DNA of 64,000 nucleotides from Firm-13 sp037143795 (GCA_037143795.1 JBAWXZ010000008.1:82690-146689), one strand, 5' to 3'; numbered from the stretch's first letter, positions 49,262 to 59,324 are shown. A program made the numbers and translations. Notes: generated by a model not told the origin, from the letters alone.

Positions 49262-51541
49262 ATGAGAAGAGTTGTGCTGGCTATCGCCCGTAGGAGTTTT
49301 GCCAAAGGAACACGCCTTAAGACGCAGATGTCAAAGGCATCACTTTGGGTAAGCCTGCTCTTTGTAATGTTTTTTATCTTATATCTTATGAGCTATGCAA
49401 TCACCCCAGATACCTCAGGTTCATCTGAATCTGCCGGGAAAACTCTCCTTGTGAATCCGCCTCATTCCTTTGAAGTCTTCCTGTCAGAAAAATTTGCCGA
49501 TGTCCCTGAAGTCGCGGTTACCGCATTTATCCGCGAAAAAAACGGGGCATATTATGATTTTCTGACATATCAGGACAAACTGTCCAAAGGTCAGGCAGAG
49601 CTGGTTATTGTGTTTCCGGAAGATTTCGACCGTATGACAGCGGCTTTGTCGGGAGAAAACCGTCCCAGGGTCCTCACTTACTATGACCCTTCCGACCCCA
49701 ATTCAAAATCAGCGCATGACTGGTTTATCAAAAATATCCTTACCGATTACGGCGATGCCATCCAGGCGGAATATGGCCGGATTTCAACAAGCGCACCTGC
49801 ATTTAATGTCGTTTTGCAGGAATTTTCCGGCACACATACGGAAGAAGGCATATTGGGATCCAAGAGCATTATTACGCGCATGATTCTCCCGCTTGTTTTG
49901 TTTATTTCTGTCATGTATGCCTGCATGGAAGCCGGGACGGTATCAATAGCCGGGGAAAAAGAGCGGGGCACTTTTGCTGCGATACTTCTGACGCCGGCCA
50001 GGCGCGGCGAAATTGTTTTGGGAAACGCACTTGGAATTGTTCTGCACGCAATGATTCCCGCAACGATAATAAGTATCCTGCTTACTGCAGTTTTCGGATT
50101 TTTCTCAGCCGGGACAATCATGTATCTTCTTGTTTTATGTTTGTCCCTTTCCCTACTGCTGACAGCGCTTGTCCTTATCATTTCCATTCTGAACCGGAGC
50201 ATTTTGGCTGCGCAGGCAAGTTTCCTTCCCCTATTTTTCATTCTTCTGATTGTCTGTATAACCGCTATGCAGAAACAGGGTACACCGGTTTTGTTTTCGT
50301 ATCTGGTTCCATTCTATGGTCATTATTACGGAATCGAAGCAGCACTGAACGGCACCTATTCCGTCAGCCTTCTTTTTATGCTGTGCGGGATTTGTGCAGT
50401 TCTGACCGTTCTGCTTCTTCTTGCTGCGGACAAGCTGCTTCACGTTGAACGATTTACAACTTCTGCAGATGATAATCAGGATGTGCAAAAAGAAATCCGG
50501 CGCAGGAATAAAGATCGGATTATGCTGCAGAAAGAAACGGATGCACCGCAAAATATCGTATATAATTATCATCCGAAAAGATCCCGGCCTGCAGTAAGCC
50601 TGCTTACCTATCACCTGCTTCTTCCACTCTACCTGTTGTCGATTTTCCAAACTGCCGCACTGATTATTCCGCTCCTGTCATATATCCGGTCGGATGAATC
50701 AACTTCATTTTTTACAGAACTCTCCCAATCCGGAGGGAACCCTGCGTTTACAATCAGTATGGTATTAAGGCTGCTGGCAAAATTCATGCAGACAAAACCC
50801 TTTGTAATTGCAATGGGCGTCAGTTATGTCCTTGTAATCGCTGTATATTTTCTGATTATCAGGGTCTTCGAAAAGCAGCCGATGTCAACAGCCGGCCTTT
50901 CCCTGAGCGGTAACGGTGCGCCGGGAAAAGCTCTTCTTTCCTATATGGGAGGTCTTGTCCTCGGCTTTGCAATGATGCTGGGTGTGTTTTTACTGCTCCT
51001 GCTGACCGGACAGATCCATGTGACAGGCTTCGGTCTCGATTCTTCCGCTGCCGGCCTTTTCCTGATCTACATCCTCATGTGGGTTCCGCAGGGTGCATCC
51101 GAAGAGCTGATGTTCAGGGGCTACATGATGCCGCGGTTAAGTGCACGGTTCGGTCGTGCCGCCGCCGTGCTTCTTACCTCCCTGTCTTTTTGTGTCCTTC
51201 ACATAGGCAACGCAGGATTTTCGGTTATTGCGTTTGCCAATTTAATTCTGATAGCGGTCTTTTTCGCACTTCTATCCCTTTATACACAGCAAATCTGGAC
51301 AGTATGCGCAGCACACTCGATCTGGAATTTTGCACAGGGAAATTTATTCGGACTCGAAGTCAGCGGAACGCAAAGCGCAGCCAGACTAATACAAACGAGT
51401 TATTCCGCCGATAATTATCCTTTACTGACAGGCGGGGATTTCGGCCCCGAAGGAGGCCTGATTGTCACAGGTGTAATCGTACTTTGCCTGTTGATTTTGG
51501 TTTTCATCCGTCATAAACTGGATAAGGCCGCTTTTTCTTAA
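49262..51541 (+). CDS. ABC exporter permease fused to a CPBP intramembrane protease
   Basis: The 759-residue protein joins a NatB-like permease (residues 1-400: N-terminal helix, outside domain, then VSIAGEKERGTFAAILLTPARRGEIVLGNALG and several helices) to a CPBP (Abi) domain at about 540-720. CPBP motifs are EELMFRG (near 614), the His of CVLHIGN (near 646), and HSIWNFAQG (near 684). CPBP proteases cleave within the membrane, for example on prenylated or bacteriocin-like substrates. GGGGG precedes ATG. The pairing suggests coupled processing and export, as an inference. Similar fusions exist in other Firmicutes. Confidence 0.88.
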   Translation: MRRVVLAIARRSFAKGTRLKTQMSKASLWVSLLFVMFFILYLMSYAITPDTSGSSESAGKTLLVNPPHSFEVFLSEKFADVPEVAVTAFIREKNGAYYDFLTYQDKLSKGQAELVIVFPEDFDRMTAALSGENRPRVLTYYDPSDPNSKSAHDWFIKNILTDYGDAIQAEYGRISTSAPAFNVVLQEFSGTHTEEGILGSKSIITRMILPLVLFISVMYACMEAGTVSIAGEKERGTFAAILLTPARRGEIVLGNALGIVLHAMIPATIISILLTAVFGFFSAGTIMYLLVLCLSLSLLLTALVLIISILNRSILAAQASFLPLFFILLIVCITAMQKQGTPVLFSYLVPFYGHYYGIEAALNGTYSVSLLFMLCGICAVLTVLLLLAADKLLHVERFTTSADDNQDVQKEIRRRNKDRIMLQKETDAPQNIVYNYHPKRSRPAVSLLTYHLLLPLYLLSIFQTAALIIPLLSYIRSDESTSFFTELSQSGGNPAFTISMVLRLLAKFMQTKPFVIAMGVSYVLVIAVYFLIIRVFEKQPMSTAGLSLSGNGAPGKALLSYMGGLVLGFAMMLGVFLLLLLTGQIHVTGFGLDSSAAGLFLIYILMWVPQGASEELMFRGYMMPRLSARFGRAAAVLLTSLSFCVLHIGNAGFSVIAFANLILIAVFFALLSLYTQQIWTVCAAHSIWNFAQGNLFGLEVSGTQSAARLIQTSYSADNYPLLTGGDFGPEGGLIVTGVIVLCLLILVFIRHKLDKAAFS

Positions 51542-51558
51542 CTCAAAGGAGAATATTC

Positions 51559-52407
51559 ATGTCAATACAGATCCCTGCCCCAAAGGTCAATTATCCGATT
51601 ATCGATATACATTCCCATGTTTTCCCCACGCAAATTCTGGATCGGGCGGTTGAATCCATCAGCCGGTTTTATAACCTGAGCATGCATATGGATGGATCCC
51701 TCCAGACACTGATGACTGAAAATGAAAAAGCAGGTATTGCCTGCTCTGTCGTATTCACAACGGCAACGACCGTAAGGCAGGTAGCTTCCATCCACTCATT
51801 CATCCAAAAAATGCAGGATGCCTCAAAAGGCCGTCTCATCGGATTCGGTACCCTGCATCCTTCCATGTCCGTTAAGGAAATCGAGGCCGAAGTAGAGAAT
51901 ATTCTGGCTTTAGGGCTTCACGGCATCAAACTGCATCCGGATTTCCAGAGAATTGCTGCTGATTCAAAGGCTGTTTTTACTATGGCGCATGCCGCTTCGG
52001 GCAGGCTTCCGATCCTGATCCATGCTGGTGATTACCGGCATTCTTTCTCACATCCTGAACAGATCAGAAAACTGGCAGTTTCCTTTCCTGATCTTACCAT
52101 TATCGCTGCCCATTTCGGCGGCTGGAGCGAGTGGCATAAGTCGCCTGACGCACTGGCAGGTCTTCCGAATGTATATATCGACACATCCAGTACCCTGGAT
52201 TTCCTCTCGCCTGAAAAAGCGACGGAACTGGTGTATCGATTTGGTACGGATCATGTCCTCTTCGGTACCGATTATCCGATGTGGAGTGCTTCCGAGGAAC
52301 TGTCACGCTTTGCAAAACTCACACTGACCAGTGGGGAGAGAAGACAGATCCTTTACACCAATGCAGCTGCACTTCTCTCACTTTCTTCCTTTTCGAGCGC
52401 GATATAA
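51559..52407 (+). CDS. Amidohydrolase-2 family metal-dependent hydrolase
   Basis: The 282-residue TIM-barrel hydrolase has the HxH pair His18/His20 in IDIHSHVF, GIKLHPDFQ, ILIHAGD, AAHFGGW, and the late metal-binding Asp in LFGTDYPMW. This fits the amidohydrolase-2 group (decarboxylases and lactonase-like enzymes). AAAGGAG precedes ATG. The gene follows the exporter fusion by 17 nt and may be in its operon. Its last 55 nt overlap the convergent ligase gene. Confidence 0.85.
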   Translation: MSIQIPAPKVNYPIIDIHSHVFPTQILDRAVESISRFYNLSMHMDGSLQTLMTENEKAGIACSVVFTTATTVRQVASIHSFIQKMQDASKGRLIGFGTLHPSMSVKEIEAEVENILALGLHGIKLHPDFQRIAADSKAVFTMAHAASGRLPILIHAGDYRHSFSHPEQIRKLAVSFPDLTIIAAHFGGWSEWHKSPDALAGLPNVYIDTSSTLDFLSPEKATELVYRFGTDHVLFGTDYPMWSASEELSRFAKLTLTSGERRQILYTNAAALLSLSSFSSAI

Positions 52408-54119
52408 TCAATTTTTCCAACAAGCGTATGCGGAAGCTGATCCCTGAATTCAATCGTGACAGGACGTGCATATGGAATCAGCCGTTCTGCACACGCGTCA
52501 ATTATATCTTTTTTGATTTTTGTCAGATGCTCTTCCGAACGCAGTCCGGATGCAACAACAATTGCCTTGACGACATGGATCCGGTAAGGATCCGGAACCG
52601 CAATCGCACATGCGGAGTCGACTCCGGGAACACCTGAAATAACCGCTTCAATCTGGGAAGGAAAAACGGGAATCCCTGAAACCTTAATAATCCTTTTGAG
52701 GCGCTGCGTGAAGTGGAAGAATCCATCTTCATCCATATATCCGTAATCACCGGTATGGACCCACAAACGTCCGTCATCATGCAGGTGAATCGCTTCGGCC
52801 GTGCCTTCGGGATCGCCTAAATAGCCGAGCATGACAGTGGGTCCGGTAACACAGATTTCCCCGTGTTCTCCGCAAGCAATTTCATTGTGCGTATTTGGCT
52901 CCACAATTTTCATATACATATCCGGCAGCGGAAGTCCGATGGATTCTCTTCTGCATTTATTTTCCGGATTCACGCAGCAGACAGTAACTGTCTCGGTAAG
53001 GCCGTATCCTTCACGCAGCGAAAGTTTTGAGCCGCGAGCATGAATAAATGATTCAAAACGATCCTTCAGGTCCGGGGAAAGTGAATCACCGCCGCAGAAG
53101 CAGCAGCGAAGAAAGGAAAGGTCCGCCTTATCCAGAAGAGCACTCTTCAGAATGCCTTCGTACAAAGTCGGAACCGCTGCAATAAACGTTGGGCGTTCTT
53201 TCATGATAACCTTAGCCAGGGAATCCGGCTCAAACTGCGGTACGAGAATAGATGTGATCGCGTTGCATATCATCGTATGCATGCCCATGCACAGTCCGAA
53301 GCCGTGGAAAAGAGGCAGTATTGTAACCATTGACACCTGCGGAGCCGCACCGGTCTCAAAGGGATCCGGAATATTGACAATCTGCGGCCCCTGTACGGCA
53401 AGGACATTCAAATTCTGGGAGGAAAGAACAATCGTCTTCGGCGTTCCTGTCGTACCGCCGCTGTGAAGGTACACAGCCGGTGCCCCGGGTTCGAGCGGCC
53501 TGACGTAATGAAAGGAAGATGCAAGGCTCTCAGACGCATACCGGGCGGAAAGACCGGCCTTCTGCAGATCGCGCCATGACATGAATTTTTTATCTTTTGG
53601 GATTTTCGGAATCTTCCTTCCCTTGGTTATGTAGAATCCCAACGTTTTAGCCGCAGACAGGTAGTCACCGATCGCAGCTGTAAATACACGCTTAACGGTT
53701 ATCCCCGAAAGCATTTTCAGATGCCTGGGCAGAAATGCATCAAGTATGATCAGATATTCACTTTGTGTGGAAGTCATGAAGTCCTTCAGTTCAAGCGGCG
53801 GGGTCTTTGGATGCACCATATTGGCTATTACGCCGATCTTATTGACTGCATAGAAGAACACGACAGCCTGCGGTATATTGGGAAGGCAGATGGTTGCTAC
53901 ATCCCCCCTTCTGAGCCCAAGATCAGTCAGCGCGATGGCAATCGTATCAACCTGAAAAAGAAGGGATCGAAAAGATATCTTCTGTCCCTCAAATGATATC
54001 GCAGGCGTACGCGGGAAATTATCTTCCGTTCTGACAAGCATTTCATACATTGTCTTGTCAGGGTATGTCAGCGATTCCTTCATATCGGGGTCATAATGCA
54101 AAATCCAAGGTTTTTTCAT
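52353..54119 (-). CDS. AMP-dependent synthetase/ligase (acyl-CoA ligase-like)
   Basis: The 588-residue enzyme adenylates a carboxylate and should pass it to CoA. Motifs appear in order: the P-loop HSGGTTGTPKTIV, the aromatic/LPLFHGFGLCMG stretch, GYGLTETVTVCC, TGDYGYMDEDGFF with the hinge QRLKRIIKVSG, and the catalytic Lys in LVGKIDY near the C-terminus. CAAGGAGAG precedes ATG. The last 18 codons overlap the 3' end of the amidohydrolase gene; the catalytic Lys lies just outside or at the edge of that overlap. Long-chain fatty acid is a plausible substrate, not proven. Confidence 0.88.
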   Translation of the reverse strand: MKKPWILHYDPDMKESLTYPDKTMYEMLVRTEDNFPRTPAISFEGQKISFRSLLFQVDTIAIALTDLGLRRGDVATICLPNIPQAVVFFYAVNKIGVIANMVHPKTPPLELKDFMTSTQSEYLIILDAFLPRHLKMLSGITVKRVFTAAIGDYLSAAKTLGFYITKGRKIPKIPKDKKFMSWRDLQKAGLSARYASESLASSFHYVRPLEPGAPAVYLHSGGTTGTPKTIVLSSQNLNVLAVQGPQIVNIPDPFETGAAPQVSMVTILPLFHGFGLCMGMHTMICNAITSILVPQFEPDSLAKVIMKERPTFIAAVPTLYEGILKSALLDKADLSFLRCCFCGGDSLSPDLKDRFESFIHARGSKLSLREGYGLTETVTVCCVNPENKCRRESIGLPLPDMYMKIVEPNTHNEIACGEHGEICVTGPTVMLGYLGDPEGTAEAIHLHDDGRLWVHTGDYGYMDEDGFFHFTQRLKRIIKVSGIPVFPSQIEAVISGVPGVDSACAIAVPDPYRIHVVKAIVVASGLRSEEHLTKIKKDIIDACAERLIPYARPVTIEFRDQLPHTLVGKIDYIALEKEESERSAAALV

Positions 54120-54286
54120 GCGTTATACTCTCCTTGTCACGGATTTTGACCCGGACTATTTTATTTTATTCCATTCCTGCTGATATGTGTACTAACGATT
54201 TTCATAAAAATGCAAAATGTTTTTCAGATACATTGTCTGATACAGATGATATAATTATGTTAAATTCCGTTATTCTCTTTTTTCTT

Positions 54287-54295
54287 TGATATAAT
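54287..54295 (+). promoter_or_regulatory. Extended -10 promoter of radA
   Basis: TGaTATAAT (54287-54295) is a perfect extended -10, with a poor -35. It would start transcription about 20 nt before the radA ATG. Confidence 0.6.
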
Positions 54296-54322
54296 CCGAT
54301 TTATTGAATGGAGCGTGGAACC

Positions 54323-55840
54323 ATGGCAAAAAGCAGATCTATTTATGTATGTAATGCCTGTGGATATGAGACTTCGGGATGGATGGGCAAATGCCCTTCA
54401 TGCCAGACCTGGAACTCCCTTATTGAAGAACGGATATCCGCAGAGCCGCAGACAAATGCAAAGCCCTCCATGCGTCAGAGTTGGATTACCAGTAATGAAG
54501 TTGTTCCTCTTTCCGATGTGTCAACAGATGAAAATCCACGGTATTCTTCAGGAATGAAAGAACTTGACCGTGTCCTCGGCGGTGGTTTTGTCACCGGTTC
54601 GCTTGTACTGATCGGCGGTGATCCCGGCATTGGAAAATCTACCCTTCTTCTCCAGGTCAGTCATCTGGCCAAAACAAAGGGGACTGTATTATACGTCTCA
54701 GGCGAGGAATCCAAAACGCAGATCCGGCTCCGTGCTACTCGGCTCGGAATAGAGACAGATCATATTACCATCTGCACGCAGACGTCTTTTGAAGAGGTTT
54801 CCGAGTCAATTTCCACACTGAAGCCTTCCCTGTGCATAATTGATTCAATACAGACTCTCTATTCAGAAGAGCTCTCTTCCGTCCCCGGGAGCGTTAGTCA
54901 GGTCCGTGAAGTAACCGCAGGATTATTGAGACTTGCCAAGGACCTTCTGATTACAATCGTACTTGTCGGGCATGTAACCAAGGACGGGGCTCTTGCCGGT
55001 CCACGCGTACTTGAGCATATGGTTGATACGGTAATCTATTTTGAAGGTGAGAACAGCAGTCCGTTCCGGATGCTGCGGACCGTCAAGAACCGTTTCGGTG
55101 CGACGGGCGAGCTTGCCTTCTTTGAAATGACCGATGTCGGACTCACCGAAGTCGAAAACGCTTCTTCCCTTCTGCTGTCAGGAAGACCTATACAGGTTCC
55201 GGGCTCGGTTGTGACCGCATGTATGGAGGGCACCCGGCCTATTCTGGTAGAAATCCAGGCACTGATGAATCCTTCGAATTACGCTGTCCCGCAGCGCCTG
55301 GCGCAGGGTCTTGACCGCGGACGAATCGGCATGCTTCTGGCTGTACTCGAGAAGAAATTTTCTGCAGGTGTTAATAATATGGATGCCTATATCAACGTTG
55401 TCGGAGGTCTAAAGATTTCTGAAACCTCCTGTGACCTTGCCATTTTGTCAGCCGTCTATTCGGCACTAAAGGATCGTCCTGTCCGCCCGAACACAATTGT
55501 TATGGGTGAAGTAGGGTTGACCGGTGAAATACGTCCTATCGGAGATATTGAGCGGCGTCTTACCGAGGCAGCACGTCTTGGTTTCTCCTCCTGCATCCTG
55601 CCTGGCAGCAACAAAGCAGGCCTTGACCGTATCCAAAAACAAAGGAATGCCCATACATCCGGTGTACATAATACCAAATCGGAAAGTATATATCACGGCG
55701 GACCGGATAATGCACATACCGGCCCGGAAGAGAATTCGACCGTTTTCCCGGAACTCATTTTCGCAGATACGCTTGCAGATGCGATGGATGTGCTTTTTGC
55801 AGATAATCACAGCAGCGCCGCGAAACGGGGCGACAAATGA
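54323..55840 (+). CDS. radA: DNA repair protein RadA
   Basis: RadA is a RecA-like branch-migration ATPase. The 505-residue protein has the N-terminal zinc finger CNACGYETSGWMGKCPSC, Walker A GGDPGIGKSTL, the RadA-specific KNRFGATGE, and the Lon-like C-terminal domain (VGGLKISETSCDLA, MGEVGLTGEIRPI). An extra polar stretch of about 35 residues (roughly 440-476) lies before the final ADTLADAMDVLF. ATG at 54323 has GGAG 8 nt upstream; the ATG at 54308 lacks a ribosome site. The stop overlaps the ispD start. Confidence 0.95.
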   Translation: MAKSRSIYVCNACGYETSGWMGKCPSCQTWNSLIEERISAEPQTNAKPSMRQSWITSNEVVPLSDVSTDENPRYSSGMKELDRVLGGGFVTGSLVLIGGDPGIGKSTLLLQVSHLAKTKGTVLYVSGEESKTQIRLRATRLGIETDHITICTQTSFEEVSESISTLKPSLCIIDSIQTLYSEELSSVPGSVSQVREVTAGLLRLAKDLLITIVLVGHVTKDGALAGPRVLEHMVDTVIYFEGENSSPFRMLRTVKNRFGATGELAFFEMTDVGLTEVENASSLLLSGRPIQVPGSVVTACMEGTRPILVEIQALMNPSNYAVPQRLAQGLDRGRIGMLLAVLEKKFSAGVNNMDAYINVVGGLKISETSCDLAILSAVYSALKDRPVRPNTIVMGEVGLTGEIRPIGDIERRLTEAARLGFSSCILPGSNKAGLDRIQKQRNAHTSGVHNTKSESIYHGGPDNAHTGPEENSTVFPELIFADTLADAMDVLFADNHSSAAKRGDK

Positions 55841-56613
55841 CGGATTCCTCTGAGGAAAGAATGCCCGTCAGGCTTTACGTCATTATTCCTGCGGCAGGCC
55901 TGGGCCAGCGCATGGGAGGCACATCAGGCAAGCAGTTTATCCCCATCGGGGGTATTCCCGTGCTCGCACGCACGCTCCTGGCTTTTGAACATTATTGTCT
56001 GGAGCAGCAAAAAGCCGGCCCGTTTTCCATGCACGGAATACTTGTCACGACGCCTCAATCCGTCCATGAGGCCAAAAAAATATGCGACGATTTCAAAATA
56101 ACATTCGTTGAAAAAATAATTGCCGGAGGATCAACAAGGCAGGAATCTGTGTGGAATGGAATCTGCGCATTGCAAACACTTGCTGTTCCGCCTGAAGGTG
56201 ACGATATCACTTTTATCCATGACGGAGCACGCTGCTTTGTAGATTCCAGCACACTTCAGCGCTGTTATGACGGTGCACGGAAATACGGCGTATGCACGGC
56301 AGCCATCCCTGTAAAGGACACAATTAAACAGGCGGATCCGGCAGACAGCTGCAAAGTAATTGCAACCCCGGACCGGAATACTTTGTATGCGATACAGACC
56401 CCGCAGGCATTTTTGCATGCGCTTTTAGTTAAATCCTACACAGATGGACAAATAGAAAAACGGACCGCTACCGACGATACCTCCCTTGCGGAAATGGCCG
56501 GACTTCCCGTTTATCTCGTTGAAGGTGCCTATACCAACATTAAAATTACAACACCCGAAGATCTTCTGTTGGCGGAACTTCTGAAAAATCACCAAAAACC
56601 CGTCTTACCGTGA
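55837..56613 (+). CDS. ispD: 2-C-methyl-D-erythritol 4-phosphate cytidylyltransferase
   Basis: IspD makes CDP-methylerythritol in the MEP isoprenoid route. The 258 residues show the nucleotide-binding PAAGLGQRMGGTSGKQFIPIGG, GGSTRQESVWNGI, FIHDGARCFV, and the late TPQAF and TDDTSLAE motifs. Slightly longer than usual because of an N-terminal extension of about 12 residues and an insert after HYCLEQ. The ATG overlaps the radA stop (ATGA). Its 3' end overlaps the facing ispF-like gene by 68 nt. Confidence 0.94.
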   Translation: MTDSSEERMPVRLYVIIPAAGLGQRMGGTSGKQFIPIGGIPVLARTLLAFEHYCLEQQKAGPFSMHGILVTTPQSVHEAKKICDDFKITFVEKIIAGGSTRQESVWNGICALQTLAVPPEGDDITFIHDGARCFVDSSTLQRCYDGARKYGVCTAAIPVKDTIKQADPADSCKVIATPDRNTLYAIQTPQAFLHALLVKSYTDGQIEKRTATDDTSLAEMAGLPVYLVEGAYTNIKITTPEDLLLAELLKNHQKPVLP

Positions 56614-57112
56614 CGCTGCAGAACACCATAATCCCTTCACCTTTACCAAAAGCACTCAGGCCTTCACCCGAAGTGGCCGTTATCCCGACTGCGCCTGGTG
56701 AAATCGCAAGCAGCGAAGCGATGCTCATTCGAATATTTTCAATATGTTCGGCAAGCCTTGGTGTTTTACATTCAATTGAAAATGACACATGGGTAATTTC
56801 CCCGTCAACCAGGGAATCCAGTGCAAGCTCAAGATATTTCCTGCTGTCCTTAACCCCGTTTTCCAGGCAAAGCTTATCTGCGGCTTCTCCGAGGATATTA
56901 ATGCAGGTAATACCGGAAACCGCATTGGTAAGTGCGTGCAGAAGCACATCGCCGTCACTGTTTGCCTGAAGCGGGCGTCCTCCGGGAATAACATATCCGC
57001 CTAAAATAAGCTGATGGTTATCCTTGGGATCCAAAGGTATTCCGTTATCATCCACTTGTACAAACCGATGACTGTCCTGACCAATTGCATGCATAAAATC
57101 ATACATAATCAT
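56546..57112 (-). CDS. ispF: Divergent 2-C-methyl-D-erythritol 2,4-cyclodiphosphate synthase
   Basis: IspF closes the cyclodiphosphate in the MEP route. The 188-residue protein keeps the metal ligands Asp13-x-His15 (GQDSHRF) and His59 (SDGDVLLHAL), and the cytidine/exit segments TATSGEGLSAFGKGEGI. It departs from the family: Asn51 replaces the usual His before SDGD, the GDIGxxFPD loop is rewritten (LGEAADKLCLENG), and there is a C-terminal tail of about 20 residues. ATG at 57112 follows GGAG by 7 nt. It is oppositely oriented to ispD, unlike the usual ispDF order. Activity is likely but not certain. Confidence 0.8.
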   Translation of the reverse strand: MIMYDFMHAIGQDSHRFVQVDDNGIPLDPKDNHQLILGGYVIPGGRPLQANSDGDVLLHALTNAVSGITCINILGEAADKLCLENGVKDSRKYLELALDSLVDGEITHVSFSIECKTPRLAEHIENIRMSIASLLAISPGAVGITATSGEGLSAFGKGEGIMVFCSVTVRRVFGDFSEVPPTEDLRVL

Positions 57113-57148
57113 AGCATATCTCCTTTGCATCCATTTTGACCGGTAAAT

Positions 57149-57685
57149 TCAGGAAATGCCGCTATTTGCTGTAATCCATTCTTCCAGATCACCTGCAGTC
57201 CATGTTTTTCCGTTATAACTGGAAAAAGAAGCGATCCATACACCTTTGTCCAGAAGGACAAAGTCAGGTAAAGCTTCAATTTTAAAATGCTCCGCCAGAT
57301 CAATCTCCGCCTGGGCATCAACAGATACGAATAAAATCCGGCCGTGATAGGTCTCCGCGAGCTGTTCCACACTTGCAGTAATGCCGCTCGTATCAGAATC
57401 CAGTCCGGCATAGAAGTAAAGGCATACAGGCACGGGAGAATACGCAATCAGCTTGTCGTAATCCGTAACCCTGCGGTATTGGATCCCCTCGCCCTCGCCG
57501 TCCATATCTTCATATACCATTGCAGAGATGGAAGAATCATATGAATATTCCCCCAGATATGCAGACGAGTTCACGTCAGTACTGTTCCTTGTGCTGCAGG
57601 CGCTTAGAAGAATCATACCGGCAAGCACAATGGCTGCAAGAAATCCTGTTTTTCCCGATGTAACCCTGATTTTCCGAGGCAGCAT
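57149..57685 (-). CDS. Thioredoxin-fold lipoprotein without the CxxC motif
   Basis: The 178-residue protein has a lipoprotein signal peptide with Cys30 in LLSAC. The rest resembles thioredoxin: VPVCLYFYAGLDSDTSGITASVEQLAETY in the place of the active-site helix, RILFVSVDAQAEIDLAEHFKIEALPDFVLLDKG with the cis-Pro, and a C-terminal DLEEWITA helix. The CxxC is replaced (LDSDTSG), so redox activity is unlikely. ATG at 57685 follows AAAGGAG. It is 35 nt downstream of mrp and may share its transcript. Confidence 0.7.
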   Translation of the reverse strand: MLPRKIRVTSGKTGFLAAIVLAGMILLSACSTRNSTDVNSSAYLGEYSYDSSISAMVYEDMDGEGEGIQYRRVTDYDKLIAYSPVPVCLYFYAGLDSDTSGITASVEQLAETYHGRILFVSVDAQAEIDLAEHFKIEALPDFVLLDKGVWIASFSSYNGKTWTAGDLEEWITANSGIS

Positions 57686-57720
57686 GCTGCTCTTCTCCTT
57701 TATCAATATAAACGCCTGTA

Positions 57721-58581
<861 letters not shown>

Positions 58582-58697
58582 AGTATTCCTCCCGTTGTCT
58601 TATCCAATTGTTGTAGTTGTCACCATCAAAAATATTATTTTACCACGAAAAGTGAAAGCGTGCGGAATGTCCGCTGTCTGTCCGGGCAGGCCTTCCA

Positions 58698-59318
58698 TCA
58701 GGTCTGCTTGCCTTTTTGAGACCGCATAATCCAATAACCGGAATCCTTTTCAAGAATTTCGCAATTCCCGAAAAGTTCTTCGAGATGTGTCAGACTCGAT
58801 GGTGCCCCCTGCTTTTTACGCAGTACGACGTAAAGGAATCCGCCCGGGCATAAGTGCTCAAAGGCACCGTCATAAAAGGCGAAAACCGTTTGCTTCCCGG
58901 CGCGGACCGGCGGATTCGTCATGACAACATCAAAAGAACCCTCCAGATTCGCCCACCCGTCTGAAGAAATTATCGACACAAACGGACTGTGATTGGATTT
59001 TGCATTTTCCTGCGCAAGTGCAATCGCACGCTCGTTAATGTCTGCCATCACGACATCCATCGCAGGGAAAACACGCTTCATTGTAATTCCGATCACGCCG
59101 TAACCGCATCCAAGATCTAGAAGCCGTCCCTTTTTGATGCAGCGTGTGTGCAGATCCAAAATAGCCGTATCCAGCAGCAGCTTCGTGCCGAAATCAATTT
59201 GCTTTTTGGAAAATACATCGGAATCCGACGAGAAAAAAAAGTCGATCCCATGGAAGCGTGCTTCGAGTGCGTTAGGATCGGATGGGGTTGTCGGATTTTT
59301 GTCAAAATAATGTGCCAT
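58698..59318 (-). CDS. Class I SAM-dependent methyltransferase (RsmC-like)
   Basis: The 206-residue protein has the SAM-binding LLDLGCGYGVIG, the acidic ADINERAIALA, and TNPPVRAGK, the N6/N2-methylase NPP motif. DVFSKKQIDFGTKLLLD near the start is typical of the MTS domain of RsmC/RlmG, which methylates guanine N2 in rRNA. Only the catalytic half of the long RsmC form is present, as usual in Firmicutes. The RNA target is not known. It lies 6 nt after queT and is likely in the same operon. Confidence 0.85.
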   Translation of the reverse strand: MAHYFDKNPTTPSDPNALEARFHGIDFFFSSDSDVFSKKQIDFGTKLLLDTAILDLHTRCIKKGRLLDLGCGYGVIGITMKRVFPAMDVVMADINERAIALAQENAKSNHSPFVSIISSDGWANLEGSFDVVMTNPPVRAGKQTVFAFYDGAFEHLCPGGFLYVVLRKKQGAPSSLTHLEELFGNCEILEKDSGYWIMRSQKGKQT

Positions 59319-59324
59319 ACTACC

